Notes: generated by a model from the sequence alone, not told the origin. 64,000 nucleotides of DNA from Anaeramoeba flamelloides (GCA_027625915.1 JANTQA010000072.1:3844001-3908000); one strand, 5' to 3'; counted from the first letter of the stretch, positions 26,901-39,382 are shown. Translations and numbers: made by a program.

Positions 26901-28668
26901 AAATAAAACTGGTTTTTCATAAAAACAAGAAAAAAAAACAATTTTTCGATTGAGATAATGTTTTCAAACAAAGAAATGGGATTTATTCCCTTCCCAAACC
27001 ATTTGGAAAAAGGAGGATCTTTTTTTTTGGCCTTTATTGAACAAATAATTTTGTTACTTGAACCAAAATATTTGTTTAAATGGTTTGAAATTGAGACATT
27101 CGTTCTTTCAGATTTACAGTTAGTTTCACTTTTAAGGTACAAACTTTCAACGGAATTTAAAGTACACAAAAAATCTAAAATAAAGACACATAATTCAGAT
27201 TTTTTTTGACACAAATTATTTTACTAAAATTTGAAATAAGTTCCCTAATTTGAGATTTTTTTTTGTGCCTTAGATTTGGTTGAAAGTTTGTAACTTAAAA
27301 GTGGAACTGGCTGTAGAAGTTAAAAAACTTTTCAAAAAAATTTATTGAAAGTTTTTCAAAATATCTTGAAATAACATTTTTAAAGACAATTTTTTATTAG
27401 TAAAATAATTCATATTTTACTGAATTTAGAATTGAAAATAAGAAGATTGAAAAAATTTAAAAATTTGCCTAATTCACCCAATGATTTCCTAAACTATTTC
27501 CACAACAATTACAGTAATATCGTTAATTTTTTTAGAGATCTAATCTCTTTCCTAATTCTCTGTGGTTGTAAAAAATTATTTACTTAAAATTTCACAAAGA
27601 AAAAGTTTATGTTTAAAAAGTTTGGTGTTTTAAAAAAAATATATAGCTAATTTATCGTTTTGTCTTAACATTCTAATAATGATGATTATTTCTTACTTTT
27701 TTTTTTTTTTCTTTGTTTATATTGGGTTATCTATAATTATATTCTACAATTCAAATTTCTTATCAATAAATTCCTTAGGTAATATCAAAGATATTGGATG
27801 TAAAAAGGGTAAGGGTTATTCTGTAAATTTCCCATTAGACGACGGAATAGATGATGAAGCATATGTGACAATTTTTAAAAAAACGATTCAAGCAATTATG
27901 AAGTATTATCAGCCAAATGTAATTGTCATGCAATGCGGGGCAGATTCCTTATCAGGCGATCGGCTAGGGTGCTTTAATCTTACTTTGAAGGGGCATGGCG
28001 AGTGTATAAAATTTGTTAAGAGTTTAAACAAGCCTTTGTTGATTTTAGGAGGCGGTGGTTATACTATTAAAAATGTTTCAAGGTGCTGGGCTTATGAAAC
28101 TTCGTTGTTAATTGATGAAACAGAATTACCAAATGAAATTCCAAAACATAATTTTTATAACTATTATACTCCAACTTATAAATTACATTTAGAACCTCTT
28201 GACATACAAAACAAAAATGATTCTGTTGTTTTGGAAAAAAAATTTGAAGAAATATATGTAAATTTAAAAAATTTGGTAAGTCCATCTTCTAATGGAAAAA
28301 GATTTCGCCCCCCAAATTTGCCATTAAAAAAATCAGAACAAGAAACAAATGAACAACTTAATGGAAAATCAGATTTGAGATCGAACAACATGGAATCGAA
28401 TTCACAAATTAAACCATTTAATGTATTTTATGGATCATCAAATTACAATCAAAAAAATAAATTGTGGTTACAAAATTCTTCAGAAAATGTTGTGAAAAAA
28501 AATCAACTTACTTCCAGCCTAAATAATCAAATTTTAAATAGTTTCAATATGGGCAATCAGAACAACAGCAATAATAATATTTATACCAACAACAATAATA
28601 GAAAAACTGAGTTACAAAGCAATATAGAAACTGATCTTTCTCAAACAATGAAAAAATTAAGAAAATAA
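21471..28668 (+). CDS. RPD3: Class I histone deacetylase (RPD3/HDAC1-3 type), three exons
   Basis: Exons 21471-21870, 22596-22814 and 27779-28668 join in phase (total 1509 nt) to 502 residues. The ATG at 21471 starts [19 protein letters not shown], the usual class I beginning. The active site is complete: [16 protein letters not shown] with the His137-His138 pair, zinc ligands Asp173 and His175 in [10 protein letters not shown], zinc ligand Asp262 in [14 protein letters not shown], and the catalytic Tyr301 in GGGGYT. The last 110 or so residues are an Asn/Ser/Lys-rich tail without a known domain. The enzyme removes acetyl groups from histone lysines in nuclear corepressor complexes. Splice junctions fall inside the conserved WAG|GLHH and FPGTG|NIKDIG stretches, which fixes them well. 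Intron 2 is 4964 nt and hosts a 1.3-kb mobile element, a decayed coding-like segment and a foldback element. Confidence 0.95.
23086..24383 (+). mobile_element. 1.3-kb non-autonomous element family Q, copy 1, in HDAC intron 2
   Basis: The left end ATTGACCATTTTCACGAG is repeated inverted at the right end (CTCGTGAAAATGGTCAAT). Copy 2 lies at 31783-33088 in WDR82 intron 4 in the same orientation and is near-identical for most of its length. Inside are a TA microsatellite (about 23347-23370) and a poly-A run of about 30 (23924-23953), both also present in copy 2. It has no ORF of note. Similarity between copies continues about 30 bp left of the inverted repeat, so the true left boundary may be nearer 23053. 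Confidence 0.8.
25690..25870 (+). pseudogene. Decayed coding-like segment in HDAC intron 2, family unknown
   Basis: A GC-elevated island in AT-rich intron sequence. Short plus-strand frames look protein-like, for example [20 protein letters not shown], with balanced codon choice and charged residues. The frames are broken. It is probably the fossil of a transposon or other inserted gene. I cannot name the family, and it is not part of the HDAC message. Confidence 0.35.
27117..27313. mobile_element. Foldback Tc1-like miniature element, family P, copy 1 (197 bp)
   Basis: Almost the whole element is one inverted repeat. The left end is CAGTTAGTTTCACTTTTAAG and the right end is its inverse (AAGTGGAACTGGCTG), with TA on both sides (27115-27116, 27314-27315). 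Internal blocks are ACAAACTTTCAAC and its inverse GTTGAAAGTTTGTAAC. TA target sites and CAG ends are typical of Tc1-type elements. It has no coding capacity. Confidence 0.8.
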
Positions 28669-29744
28669 TAAGATTTTAAATTCACATATTTTGCTGTGCC
28701 TTGTTTATTTGTTTTTTAATTGTAAAAAGAATCACTTCTTGAAAAAAACAACTTTTGGGGTTGGTAGAGCGATATATAAAAATAATCTGTTTAAATATTA
28801 ACAATAATTTTATACAAATACTATTCTTGGAAAAAAGTGTTTTTTTTTTTTTTCTGTTGGTGCTTATTTTTCTCCAGTAACGATTTTCAATAAAAAACCC
28901 TTATATTTTAACAATAAAAATTGAAATTTCAAATTCTGAAATTGTTTTTTATTTTGTTTGAATGCTTTTATTATAAGAAAAACTATTTTAATGTTATATA
29001 CATTTCACTAAATGAAGAGGATTAATTTATCATGTTCGAAACTTTTGAATTTGTCAAATGACTTGACAACAAATTTAGTTTTTTTTTTTGGTTTTGTACA
29101 AGATATGGTTTTTTCAGAAAAAAAATCAGGAGGTGCTTTTTAAATGAATTCTTACGACAAAAGATAAATTCCGCCCATCCATCATAATTTAGGAGTTTAC
29201 AATTTTTTAATCACAAATTAAGAAATTTATTTTTTTTTTAAAAAAATAAAGTTTTTTTGATTTTTTTTGTAATATTTTAAAATACATGATAACCACTAAA
29301 TAGCAAATAAGAGTAGTATTGATTTTTAGTGAAATTATTATGTTTTACTAAGTTTATTAGTAATTAATATATTCAAAACCGGATTAAATCAAATAAAAAA
29401 TTGGGTGGATATCTTTTTATGGTGTATTTTTTTTTAAGGATTTTGTTAGTGATATTTTCAGGTAGAATAAAAGTGTATTTGGGAAAACTACTAAAAAACA
29501 CCTTTTTGCTTAAAAAAAATTATTTTCTAAATCTGTTCTTAACTGATTGTAAACAGCTGAATCAAAATTAAAGGGTAATGTTGTATTATTGAATCTGAAT
29601 TTTTTTGGAAAGTACATTTGTAAAAAATTCTCAAGAAAAAATCTGTTAAAATGTTTACAAATTCAGAGAGATCTAATTTCTTCATCAAGTATAAACTTTT
29701 TTGTAAAACTTTTCATAGTAGATATACGTATTTCCAATATTGGC

Positions 29745-29780
<36 letters not shown>

Positions 29781-30862
29781 CCACTTTTAAGGGACAAACT
29801 TTCAACGAAATTTACGGCACAATAAAATCTTAAATTAAGGCACAAAATTCAGATTCTAGTAAAAATAAAGTGTCAAAAAAAAAATTCCAAATTTTGTGCC
29901 TTAATTTGAGATTTTTTTGTACCTTAAATTTCATTGAAAGTTTGTGCCTTACAAGTGAAACTTACTGTATATTCTAAATATTATTGTATTTCGAAGTGGT
30001 TCTATTCATAAAATAGTAATAAAAAATAAAGATGAGTTTTAATACTGATCAAATCAATCTTGATTTGGGATAATTCAAAATAAATTCATCATAATATTCA
30101 CAAAAATTTAAACAAATATAAAACACTTTTTTTCTACAAAACGAGGATACTGCTAAATTCAATAAAAAAAGCAAAATATTTATGGATCCAAATAATTTTT
30201 AAAAAATAAAAGAGTGATATAAGTTTTTCCATTTCCTTTTGAAAGTCTATCAAGATTATAATTATTAGGAAAAATATTTTTTTTGGGATGACAAAGAAAA
30301 AAATAATAGAATAATTTTCATCCTTAAAAAATATTTGAAAAAATTGAAGTAAAAACTTTTGTATCTTTTATGAAAGTAATATATAATAAAAAAAAAAATT
30401 AAATTATTTTTGAGAACAAAAAAATGATTTAAAATAATTTATATATAAATAGTTTTATTATAATTGACTTAAAAGAATTATTTTTTCAATAAATATTTCT
30501 CTCTTTTTTTCGGAAATTAGTTCATTAGATTTTTGTTTACTTCGAATAAAAAAAAATTCTGAAAGAAATATGACTCTTGAAAATCTTTTGAATCGATCAA
30601 TTTCTTTTCCCAAATTATTCCACATACAGTAGAGCTTATCAGAAAAGCTGCACTTTTTGACTATTACCAAAATATGTTAAGAGTTTGACAATCAATTCAG
30701 CATTTGAATTTATCTACGAGAAATAAGAAGAATTGTAAGACAGTGAATTATTAATTCTACTTTTTGAGATAAGAGTCGGTTAACCTTCTTTGTATCTGTA
30801 AAAAGATCAAAAATTAAAAACATTTTTTTCATTTTTGTTTTTAATAGAATTTTTTATTCAAC
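28669..30862. other. Intergenic region between HDAC and WDR82 genes
   Basis: About 2.2 kb. It contains a foldback element (29774-29967) directly after a TA microsatellite (29744-29764). Both flanking genes read rightward, so the HDAC 3' end and the WDR82 promoter must lie here. No clear promoter motif was seen. Confidence 0.6.
29774..29967. mobile_element. Foldback Tc1-like miniature element, family P, copy 2
   Basis: Inverted arms around a short centre. The left arm has TTCCACTTTTAAGGGACAAA and TTAAATTAAGGCACAAAATT, and the right arm has their inverses. The right end reads GTGAAACTTACTG followed by TA. The extreme left end has been changed to a GTTAGTTAGTTAG run next to the TA microsatellite. 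Confidence 0.75.
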
Positions 30863-33800
30863 ATGACAAACCAACAATCTCTCTCAGTAAATACAATTGG
30901 GAGCTTTTTTCCAACAAAAAATTTTGAAGAAACGGTATTAATTTTGTTTTTAACAGTCCCAAAACCCTCAGAAACTCTGGATCATTAACTTTTCTTTATT
31001 CTGTTTGCTTGGAAATATTTTTTTTTTTGATTTGCATATTTGAACAATTACTAAATTTGCTTGTGTTGTTCTCTAATACATTAAAAGGAAGGAATTAATT
31101 CAATGGATTTTTCTTTTGATGGGAAATATTTGATCACAGCTTCCAATGATAATACGATCCATGTTTACAATTGTCTTACTGGGAAGTAATACATTTTCTT
31201 TTTATTTTTTTTTTTTTTCATTTTCTTTTTACTTTTATTGTTTTGCATCCTTTCAATTATTTCTGGTTAAAATAGCCTTGAAAATGAATTTTTCTCAAAA
31301 AAGTATGGTGTCAATCATTTGCGTTGGACAGGCAATGGCAATACTGTAATTTATGCTTCAACTAAGGTTAACCATAATATTCGATATCATTCTTTACATG
31401 ACAATAAATACATTCGTTTTTTTAAAGGTCATGAATCAAGGTTTGTTGTTTTGTTTTTTTTTTTAAGAAAGATCGATTGTTGGTATGTTACTAACTCCTT
31501 CTTTTCGTGATAATGAAGAATGGCTTTTTTATTCTTTTTTTACTTTTCTTATTGCGCAACATTTCATTCTATTTAGGGTAACATCACTCTCTGTTTCAAA
31601 ACGTGACGATACTTTTTTGTCAGCTAGTGAAGACTCAAGTGTTCGATTATGGGACTATCGTTCCCCAAATACAATAGTACATATCCTCTTTCCTCTCTAT
31701 TTCTTTTTTCTTTTCATTTTTCTTTTCATACTTTTGAAAACTAAAATTTTTGATAATTTAAAGTAAAAATTATTCAAAATACATTGACCATTTTCACGAA
31801 AAGACAGAGGTTTTAAAATCCAGCCACATTAACTAAATAAATGGTCACCAATAATAGACACCATAATCTAATAACAATCTAGTACCTAAGGTCAAAATTA
31901 TCTCTAAAAAAAAAATCATTTTTTTTCACTTTAATTTTATTTTGACTTTTAAATATGAACTTTTTAAAAAAATATCATCAAGAAAAAATCGAGATAGTTG
32001 TTTTTGTTAAGTTGAGAGAAAGGAGTAATTAAAGAAAATTTATCATATATATATATATATATATCGTTGTTAAGTTGAAAGGTTTCCTTTCAAATTTTTA
32101 AGAAATCAACTAAAGAGATAAATGTGCACCTTCATGAAGATTTTTTTCAATTCATAAAAAAATATTGAGACTTATACAAGTTATTAAAATATAACAAAGT
32201 CTGAAAAAAAAAACAAAAGAATACATTTTTTTTATCAATTTCAATTGATTATGAATCACATTCAAACACACTTTTAATGTACCTTTCATTCTTTTATTTT
32301 TCAAATGATATTTTTTTATTTTATTATTAATTTATCTGAAAACAAACCAAAAACAAAAAAGAGAAAGTTGATTATTTTTTTCCATTTTCACTTAATATTA
32401 CTGTTTAATATTTGAAAACAACCAATAAATATCCAAATTGAAATATTGATTATATTTTCAAAAGAGTCTCAGTACTCTACCAATTGAATGATTACCAAAC
32501 CAAAATTCAATGATTAAAAATTGAATTATCTCAATTGGAAAATATTTTTATGAGTTAATCTGTGAACCAACTCTCTGTGACTCAAACAATTCTTATTTAT
32601 TAAAACGATCCTTTCAATAAAAAAAAAAAAAAAAAAAAAAAAAAGAACAAAACAAAAAAATAACGTTAATATTAATTTTGTGTTGAGAACCATCTTCTCT
32701 TTTGCTTCACTTTACTATTGAGAATGATCTTGGTTTTTATTTGAAAAAAAAAAATAACAAAAAAAAAAACCTTCCTCAATTACTTTTATGATCGAACATT
32801 CTCTGTTTAAGTGTTGACTATTGTTTAACCAAACCCATTCTATACGATCAAACTTTTAAAGTTGACACTTAATTTTTCTATCAAAGAATAAAATCTAGAA
32901 ATTTTCTAAAAAAAATTAAGATTTTCATTTTTCTTGATAATTTTTTTTTGGAATTTTAATTTTGAAGTTTGATCTCAAGATTTTTTTGCCAGATAATCCA
33001 AATAATTATCAGAAACATTTAAAAATGACAGTTTTTTAGAGTATTATGTGTTTGAAAACTTCCATCCTCTCGTGAAAATGGTCAATCGTTTTTTTCAAAT
33101 ACTAATTAAAATGGATTTTCAATAATCAAAAAATTTTCAAAAACATTAAGTCTTTAATTATTTTCCTAAATCATTGAACTTTTTATTGCTTTTTCATAGT
33201 CACTCATAAATTCCTAAATCCTTATTTTAGAATTTTTCTTGTTTTTTTCTATTTTATTTGGAATTCAGTTGAACCAAAACTTAAATTTGATATTGTACAA
33301 AACTTTAGTACTTTGTAATGATATACAATAATGATTATTAATCGTTTTTTTTTTTTTTCTTGAATTATACCACAAAATTTTCATTCTATTAATACATTTT
33401 TAAAGATACAATTCTATAAAAAAGGTAGTAAAAAAAGTTTTAAAATTCTTGTTTAAACTGTTTGCTTCACTCTTTTAAGCAGATTGGATTTAAAACTTTT
33501 TTAATCTTTTATATCTCATTTTTTTAAAATGGCTCGAAACATTAAAGTTTATTTTGTAAAAAAATATGTTCGTATTTTTTTCTTTTATAAATATCACTTT
33601 GATCGATCATAAAAAGAAATAAAAGACATTTATAATGATTATAATATACTATCTTTTTGTGGATTTTTGAGTAATTGGTTCTTATTAATCTCAAATATCA
33701 AGAAAAATTTAACAATACAAAATAAATAGTACACGAATTTTAATAAAAAATTATTTTTAAAGATATTATTAAATCAAGTTAATAAATTCAATTTTCTAGG

Positions 33801-36178
33801 TTCTGTTAATTGTTCTATTAAAATTTGATAATAAAAATTGAAAAAAAAAATGTTTTTTCATTATTCAGGGGTTATTTTATTTTCTGAAAATAGTATTTTA
33901 AATTTAATAAATATTTCTCAAATTTATAATCAATTATTTTCATGATTAAAGAATTATTTATTGGTTTTAATTGAAAGGATAATCAAAAAAAAACTTTGTG
34001 ATGATGTTCTAATTTAATAATAACAGCCTTTCTGCAAAATAAAAAACACTCACAAATACCTTTCAGAAGGTTTTTATATTTGGAAGTTTTTAGAAAAAAA
34101 AAACATGAATACTATTAACAGATCTTTGAAATAAAATACTTATTTTTTTAATTTTGATAATTTGTGTTTTTATATGCCTAAAATATGGTGGTAATTTTTT
34201 TTTTTTCAAATAGAAATTGAATTATTTTACATTTTAATAATCCATTATTTCCCACAAATGCTTACTTTTATGAATATTAAAACAATGATGCTGTTCAAAT
34301 TTTCTTCTTCATTTTGATTTACAAAAAAAAATATTATTGAAAAAAATACTGAGATAATAGAAAAAGACATATCTTTCTATGGTTTTTTCAAAAAAAATTT
34401 GTTTTTATAATTCTTTTAATTTTTATAAAATGAAAAAAAAAATACTAAAATTTCCTTCATTTATTCAACAGTATTACTGTTCTCATATTTTATTTAATTT
34501 TGTGATTTATTTTTCGACTTCAACATTTTAAAATTGTAAAAAAATTGATTATGTATTATTATTGTAGAAGTGTAAATTACACTCTAAATGCCCTTTTATT
34601 TAAAATTTCCTTAAAGGCAATTTAAACGTAAAAATCATATTTTTCACAATTTTTCAAGCGAAAGGTATGCCAAAATTTTTTGATGAAAAAGCAAAAACAA
34701 AAAATTAACAAGAAAAAAATTTGAAAAAAATTTGAAATTTAAAAAGTGTTTTTAATAAGCAATTGGTAAAGATTGAAAAAAAAAGAAAGAAACCAATGCT
34801 ATATTTAATTAAGGACTCCCAAAATCACAGCCACAATATTTTTGGTTGATTTAATAATTTGATAATCGATCATGAATGTTCACTTGGGGATCGTTATTTA
34901 ATTGTTGTAATTTCAATTTTTCTTTTTTGATCTGATTTGGTTTAAACCTTTGGTCCTTTTTAGCCTTTGCTTTTTTGTTTTTATTTTCAAGTTACTCATA
35001 CTTTCGTGTTTCAGTTTTACAGTATTAGCAAGTAAACACTTGATCTTTTTTTACTTTGTAACTCTTCTTCCCAATATAAAGAAGATTCGGTCAGGGAAAA
35101 AATGGAAAAAATCAATTTATTGATTATGTAATATTAATTATCAAACCAAAATATATTTACAAAAACTAATTTTAATATCAATTCTTAAAAACAAAAACAA
35201 AAAATAATTTTTAATTTAATAGGGGATTTTAAATAAAGTTTTTAGTCCAATGGTTACATATAATCAGACAGGTGAATTATTTGCAATTTTTTCACCATCT
35301 TCAAGTTTAATGGAAAATGATCAAATTTCAGCAAATGATCCAATTATTAAAATTTATGAAATTCGTTCATTTAATAAAGGTCCAATCTCATCTTGTCGAT
35401 TGAAAGAACAATTATTTTCAACAGACGGAAATTTTCAATGGTCAAATATGGAATTCTCATCAAATGGCGAGCATCTTTTATTATCTACTTTTGGTTCGGA
35501 AATTTTTGTCTTCAATGTCAAAAATGAAAAAATCGTATGCTTTTATTCATTTTAGAATATTTTATTCTTTTTGATTTTTTGTTTCTTTATTGTATTTTGT
35601 TTTATTTTATTTTTTTGATATATATATGATTTACGTTATTGTAAAAAAAAAAAAGCAAAATTCAAATTTAAATTCCAAAAACAAAATTGTTTGAATCAAT
35701 TATTAAAAATTGAATAACATATTTTATTTTATAAATTCTCTTATTTTCCTATTTTAATCTTTATTTTTTCAAAAACAAAATAAATATTTTGTTTTCTATT
35801 TAAATAGGAATATAGCCTAAAATCAAGACAGAATAGAGAAAAGGCCTATTTACCAGCAACATTTAGTCCAGATTCTCAATTTATTTTATCGGGTAAGGAT
35901 ATTTAATAATTTATTTTTTTTGTGAAGTTTTTAATTGTTTTGAATTTAATTTTTTTAATTACTTTTTTTTTTGTGATTTATTGATATTATTACTTATATT
36001 GTTTTTATTTTTAGGATCAACAAATAATCTATTGCATGTTTATCAAACAGAAACTGGTAATGAAATTTTAACTTTGGATTCTCTAAACATGTCACCTCAA
36101 ATTGTAAAGTTCAATCCTTCTTATTTTCTCATTGCATCAACAAGTAGAAACAAATTAATTTTTTGGACTCAGAAATAA
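30863..36178 (+). CDS. WDR82: WDR82/Swd2 WD40 protein, seven exons
   Basis: Exons 30863-30934, 31088-31185, 31276-31440, 31577-31676, 35223-35534, 35808-35892 and 36015-36178 join in phase (996 nt) to 331 residues. Human WDR82 has 313. Matches run along the whole protein: SKKYGVNHLRWT, NIRYHSLHDNKYIRFFKGH, DDTFLSASEDSSVRLWDYRS, IKIYEIRSFNKGP and FSPDSQFILSG. Exon 5 begins GILNKVFSPMVTYNQTGELF, which lines up with the human stretch leading into SFDPEGLIFA. WDR82/Swd2 is a seven-blade propeller in the SET1/COMPASS histone H3K4 methyltransferase and in phosphatase/termination complexes on RNA polymerase II. Intron 4 (31677-35222, 3.5 kb) carries the family Q element and a family D repeat. Other introns are 90-273 nt. 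The assignment is firm, and junctions rest on frame and alignment. Confidence 0.93.
31783..33088 (+). mobile_element. 1.3-kb non-autonomous element family Q, copy 2, in WDR82 intron 4
   Basis: Near-identical to 23086-24383, including the inverted ends (ATTGACCATTTTCACGAA on the left, CTCGTGAAAATGGTCAATCG on the right). The long internal stretch from TTTATCAATTTCAATTGATT to the poly-A run is also shared. It differs mainly in the length of the TA and A runs and in small indels just after the A run. Confidence 0.8.
34566..35119 (+). repeat. Dispersed repeat family D, copy 2, in WDR82 intron 4
   Basis: Starts GAAGTGTAAATTACACTC and ends GGTCAGGGAAAAAATGG plus a short A/T tail. Closely related to copy 3 at 37215. 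The flanks share TTGATTATGTA on both sides (about 34546 and 35119), a possible target-site duplication. The right end of copy 3 shares part of it, so the exact edge is uncertain. The repeat ends only about 100 bp before WDR82 exon 5. Confidence 0.7.
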
Positions 36179-36626
36179 AAAGCCATTATTTTGCAAAGAA
36201 AAAAATAAATCATTTTTACATTATTAATCTATTAAAATAAAATTTAAACTTGTCTTGTTTTTTATTTTATTGTAATTGTTTTTTATTTTTTTAAAAATAA
36301 AAAAGAATTTTTCTGAAAATAACAGAGATTCAAAGAAAGTTATCATTATTAAATTTTAATTATTTTTTCTTTAAAAAAGTTCTTCATATTTTTAATGAAA
36401 AAATTTTTTTTCTAATGTTTTGTAAATTCAGTTCTTTAAAGAAGTTTTACATAGTCAACTATTATATAAGTTGAAAATATTTGACTTTACAGAAACTGAT
36501 TTGAAAAAAATTGATATATGGATTAATAAGAAGGTTAAAGAATCATTATTAATCATCACACATTCCCCAAGACTAATCGGTAAAACATAAGTTAAAATTA
36601 ATTCTGTCAGAAGAACAATATAAACT

Positions 36627-36650
36627 ATTTTTCAGTCAAAGGAGCCCAGT
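36627..36650. repeat. Isolated end of family V element
   Basis: TTCAGTCAAAGGAGCCCAG matches the right terminal sequence of the element at 37885-38420. No partner end was found nearby, so it is a remnant. Confidence 0.4.
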
Positions 36651-37214
36651 TATAATGGGTTAAATAAATGTATTTAAAGGTTTTGTATAGATTTTAGAAG
36701 AAAAATTTTATTTTGGAAATTTTCAAAAATTGAAATCAATTTTTCACATTTTTGAACATTTTTATTTATCAATTTTTTCGATTTTTTTTTTAAAACCTCA
36801 TTTAGTTGCAAAAATTTTTAATTACAAGATCAATATTCACTTGGTAAAAATGTGTTATTCTAAGGTTATTGAAACCATGTAAATGATTGTTGACAAATCA
36901 TATTGATTTCTATTGCAATTCTTTTCGATCTTTGATCTGATCATGATATTTGTTTAATAAATGTGAAAAATTTTCACTTCATTTTCATCTCCTTTTTCAT
37001 ATAGAGACCACAAATACCAACACACTTCGTTTGGGGACTTGATTTGTAAAAGAAAAGTATGGAAAATGAAGTGAAAAATGTTTCTTATTTATTATTCAAA
37101 TACCAGTAGAAGTTCACAACGAAAATTGTTGTTTTTCTCAATAGGGCCATAAGAATTTGAGTTGTTCAATTTTTAAGAAAATTTATTTTTTAATTTTTAT
37201 ATTTATTGATAGAA

Positions 37215-37762
37215 GAAGTGTAAATTACACTCTAGATGTCCTTTTACTTAAATTTTCTCAAAGATAATTTAAACGTAAAATAATTGATTTCACGATTGTT
37301 CAAGGGAAAGACACACCCAAATTTTTTTTATGTTTAAAAAAGCAAAAGAAAAAAATTGTAAAGGAAAAAAGAAAAAGAAATTTTAAAAAGGTTTTGTAAG
37401 AAGCAATTGGTAAAAAATCCAAAAAAAAACAACCAATGCTATCTTTAATTAAGAACACCCAAAATCACAGTCACGATACTTTTGGTTGATTTAATAATTT
37501 GATGATTGATCATGAATTTTCACTCGGGGATAGTTGTTTATGTTGTTGTAATTTCTTTTTTTTTTTTTTGATATCAGTTTATTTGCTATAAGTTTTTGGT
37601 CATTTTTAGCCTTTTCTTTTTTGTTTTTGTTTTCAAGTTACTCATACTTTCATGTTTCAGTTTCCCAGTGTTAGCAAGTAACCACTTGATCTTTTTACTT
37701 TGTAACTCTTCTTCCCAATATAAAGAAGATTCAGTCAGGGAAAAAATGGAAAAAATCAATTT
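37215..37762 (+). repeat. Dispersed repeat family D, copy 3
   Basis: Closest relative of copy 2 at 34566, in the same direction. It has the same GAAGTGTAAATTACACTC start, the ACTCATACTTTC-TGTTTCAGTT block and the TCAGTCAGGGAAAAAATGG end. Together the two copies bracket WDR82 exons 5 to 7 as direct repeats. Confidence 0.7.
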
Positions 37763-37884
37763 ATTGATTCATTAATTTCCTTTCAGACATATATCAACAA
37801 TTCTTTGATGTATATTATTCTGTTTAGTTTTTATTTGTTCTTCAAGGGTAAATTATATAAAATAATTGATATTTGGAAAAAAAG

Positions 37885-38420
37885 TTGGGCCCGGTTGACT
37901 GAAACAGAGTTTACAAACGAAAATTTAAATTAATTCAAAAATTAACAATTTTAAGTTTTGATAAATTTTATTAAATTTCTTCCTTTTATGAAAAAAGAAT
38001 CAGAAAATGTTAATTGTAAATCTTAAAATATAAATGAAATTCAAATTGAAATCAATAATTACCGAATTAATCAGAATAAACAATATCTAAGTTGGAAAGT
38101 CCAAAAATAGTTTAAAATTATCCTAATCAATAACACAATATACAAGCTGTCGTTGCTAGGTTTTCCCGAATTTAAATGAATTGAGTAAAAAAATGGGATT
38201 GAACAGAATTTTTTTGAATTGTGGATAGGTGCTGTTAGGTTATTTTATATATTGAGAAATTAAAAAAAAATTAGTTAATTTTCTTTTTTTTTTCTCAAAT
38301 TAAAAAAAATAAGTAAAATAATTTAATAGAATTTGGTGAAATCAAGAATTGATCCCAATTCTGTTTTATCCTTAAAAGGGTGTAACAATATATACTCCGT
38401 TTCACTCAAAGGGGCCCAGC
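37885..38420. mobile_element. Non-autonomous DNA element family V (about 536 bp)
   Basis: The left end TTGGGCCCGGTTGACTGAAA-CAGAGT and the right end ACTCCGTTTCACTCAAAGGG-GCCCAGCC are inverted versions of one another over about 25 bp with a few mismatches. The interior is AT-rich and non-coding. Target-site duplications were not resolved. Confidence 0.6.
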
Positions 38421-38677
38421 CAAAAATGAAAAATTCACTTTTTTTAATAATCAACTAAACAATTGTTTAGAACTAAGAGAAATAATAAAGTTGGGATTCA
38501 AGTTGGGATTCAGATAATAGAAATACCCAAACAAACTAAAAAATTCAAAAAAAAAAATTTTTGGGACCCACTCATTAGAACGTCTCGTGCAAAAATTTCT
38601 CAATTTCTTTGGAAAATTAAAATTGTTTAGAATAAGATTTATTAATTGTAAATGTATGAATTTTTAAAGTAAACTAA

Positions 38678-38873
38678 ATTTCACAATAAATGACCCGATT
38701 ATTTTTTATTTTTTTTTTTACTTTTTTCTATTTATTTTTTGAAGAAACAAATATTTCTCGAGTATAGAACTGAATATTAAAATAGTAAATTTTTATATTA
38801 TACTAGATAACTTCAATTTATCAAAATTTTTATTTTCAAAATTTGATTTTTAATGGTCCAATTATTTTGAAAT
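38678..38873. mobile_element. Family M miniature element, copy 1 (about 196 bp)
   Basis: The left end ATTTCACAATAAATGACCC and the right end GGTCCAATTATTTTGAAAT are inverted. The interior block AGATAACTTCAATTTATCAA is shared with copies at 56255 and 61119. The ends match those of the Tc1-like transposon at 54998. Confidence 0.7.
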
Positions 38874-39382
38874 GGAGTTTATATACAAAGACTCAGTTTT
38901 CTTAAAGTTGACAATTAAATTTTTATTTTTGACAAAATAAGTGTCCCTCTTTTTTTCCGTGTCACAATTTTTTTCCCCAAAAGTAAATCAAATTTCAAAG
39001 AAAAGATTTCGAGAGTTTTAGATGTTTTGTTAGAAATAAACAATTAATTTCTTTAATGTCTACATTTAAAAATGGATTCTCCAAAATTGTAGGTGATCTC
39101 TCGTGGTACAAATTAATTCCTTGATTGTAATTTTTATTTTCTTGCAAAGTAACAAAGAATAGATAACTTTTCATTTGCTTTTAGTTTTATTATTCTTTTT
39201 GAAAGATTCTTTTAATTTTCTGAAAAAGAATCAAAAGAGATCTAAGAAACAAAACTGATGTTATAACAAATTATAAAATAGTGATTCTACATTTCTTTAA
39301 ATCAACAATATTAACAGCAAAAAGATGTTTTGTTTTTATTTTTTTGTTTTTTTTGAATTTTTCTTTTCAAAATTTAAAACAA

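Larger units (their letters stand above)
36179..39382. other. Intergenic region between WDR82 and the Akirin-like gene (convergent)
   Basis: About 3.2 kb between two genes that point at each other. It contains family D copy 3 (37215-37762), a family V element (37885-38420) with a lone end at 36627-36650, and a 196-bp family M element (38678-38873). No gene was seen. Confidence 0.65.

Noticed and set aside
26849-27214. Overlapping ORFs on both strands in HDAC intron 2
   Set aside because: They run into a foldback miniature element and lack coding character outside it.
27679-27778. Upstream part of the long plus-strand ORF ending at 28668
   Set aside because: It is intron sequence; the CCTTAG acceptor at 27773-27778 restores the conserved HDAC frame.
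34566-37762. Family D repeats as a pair of long terminal repeats around an element
   Set aside because: The sequence between them is WDR82 exons 5-7, and two other copies stand alone elsewhere; there is no element body.
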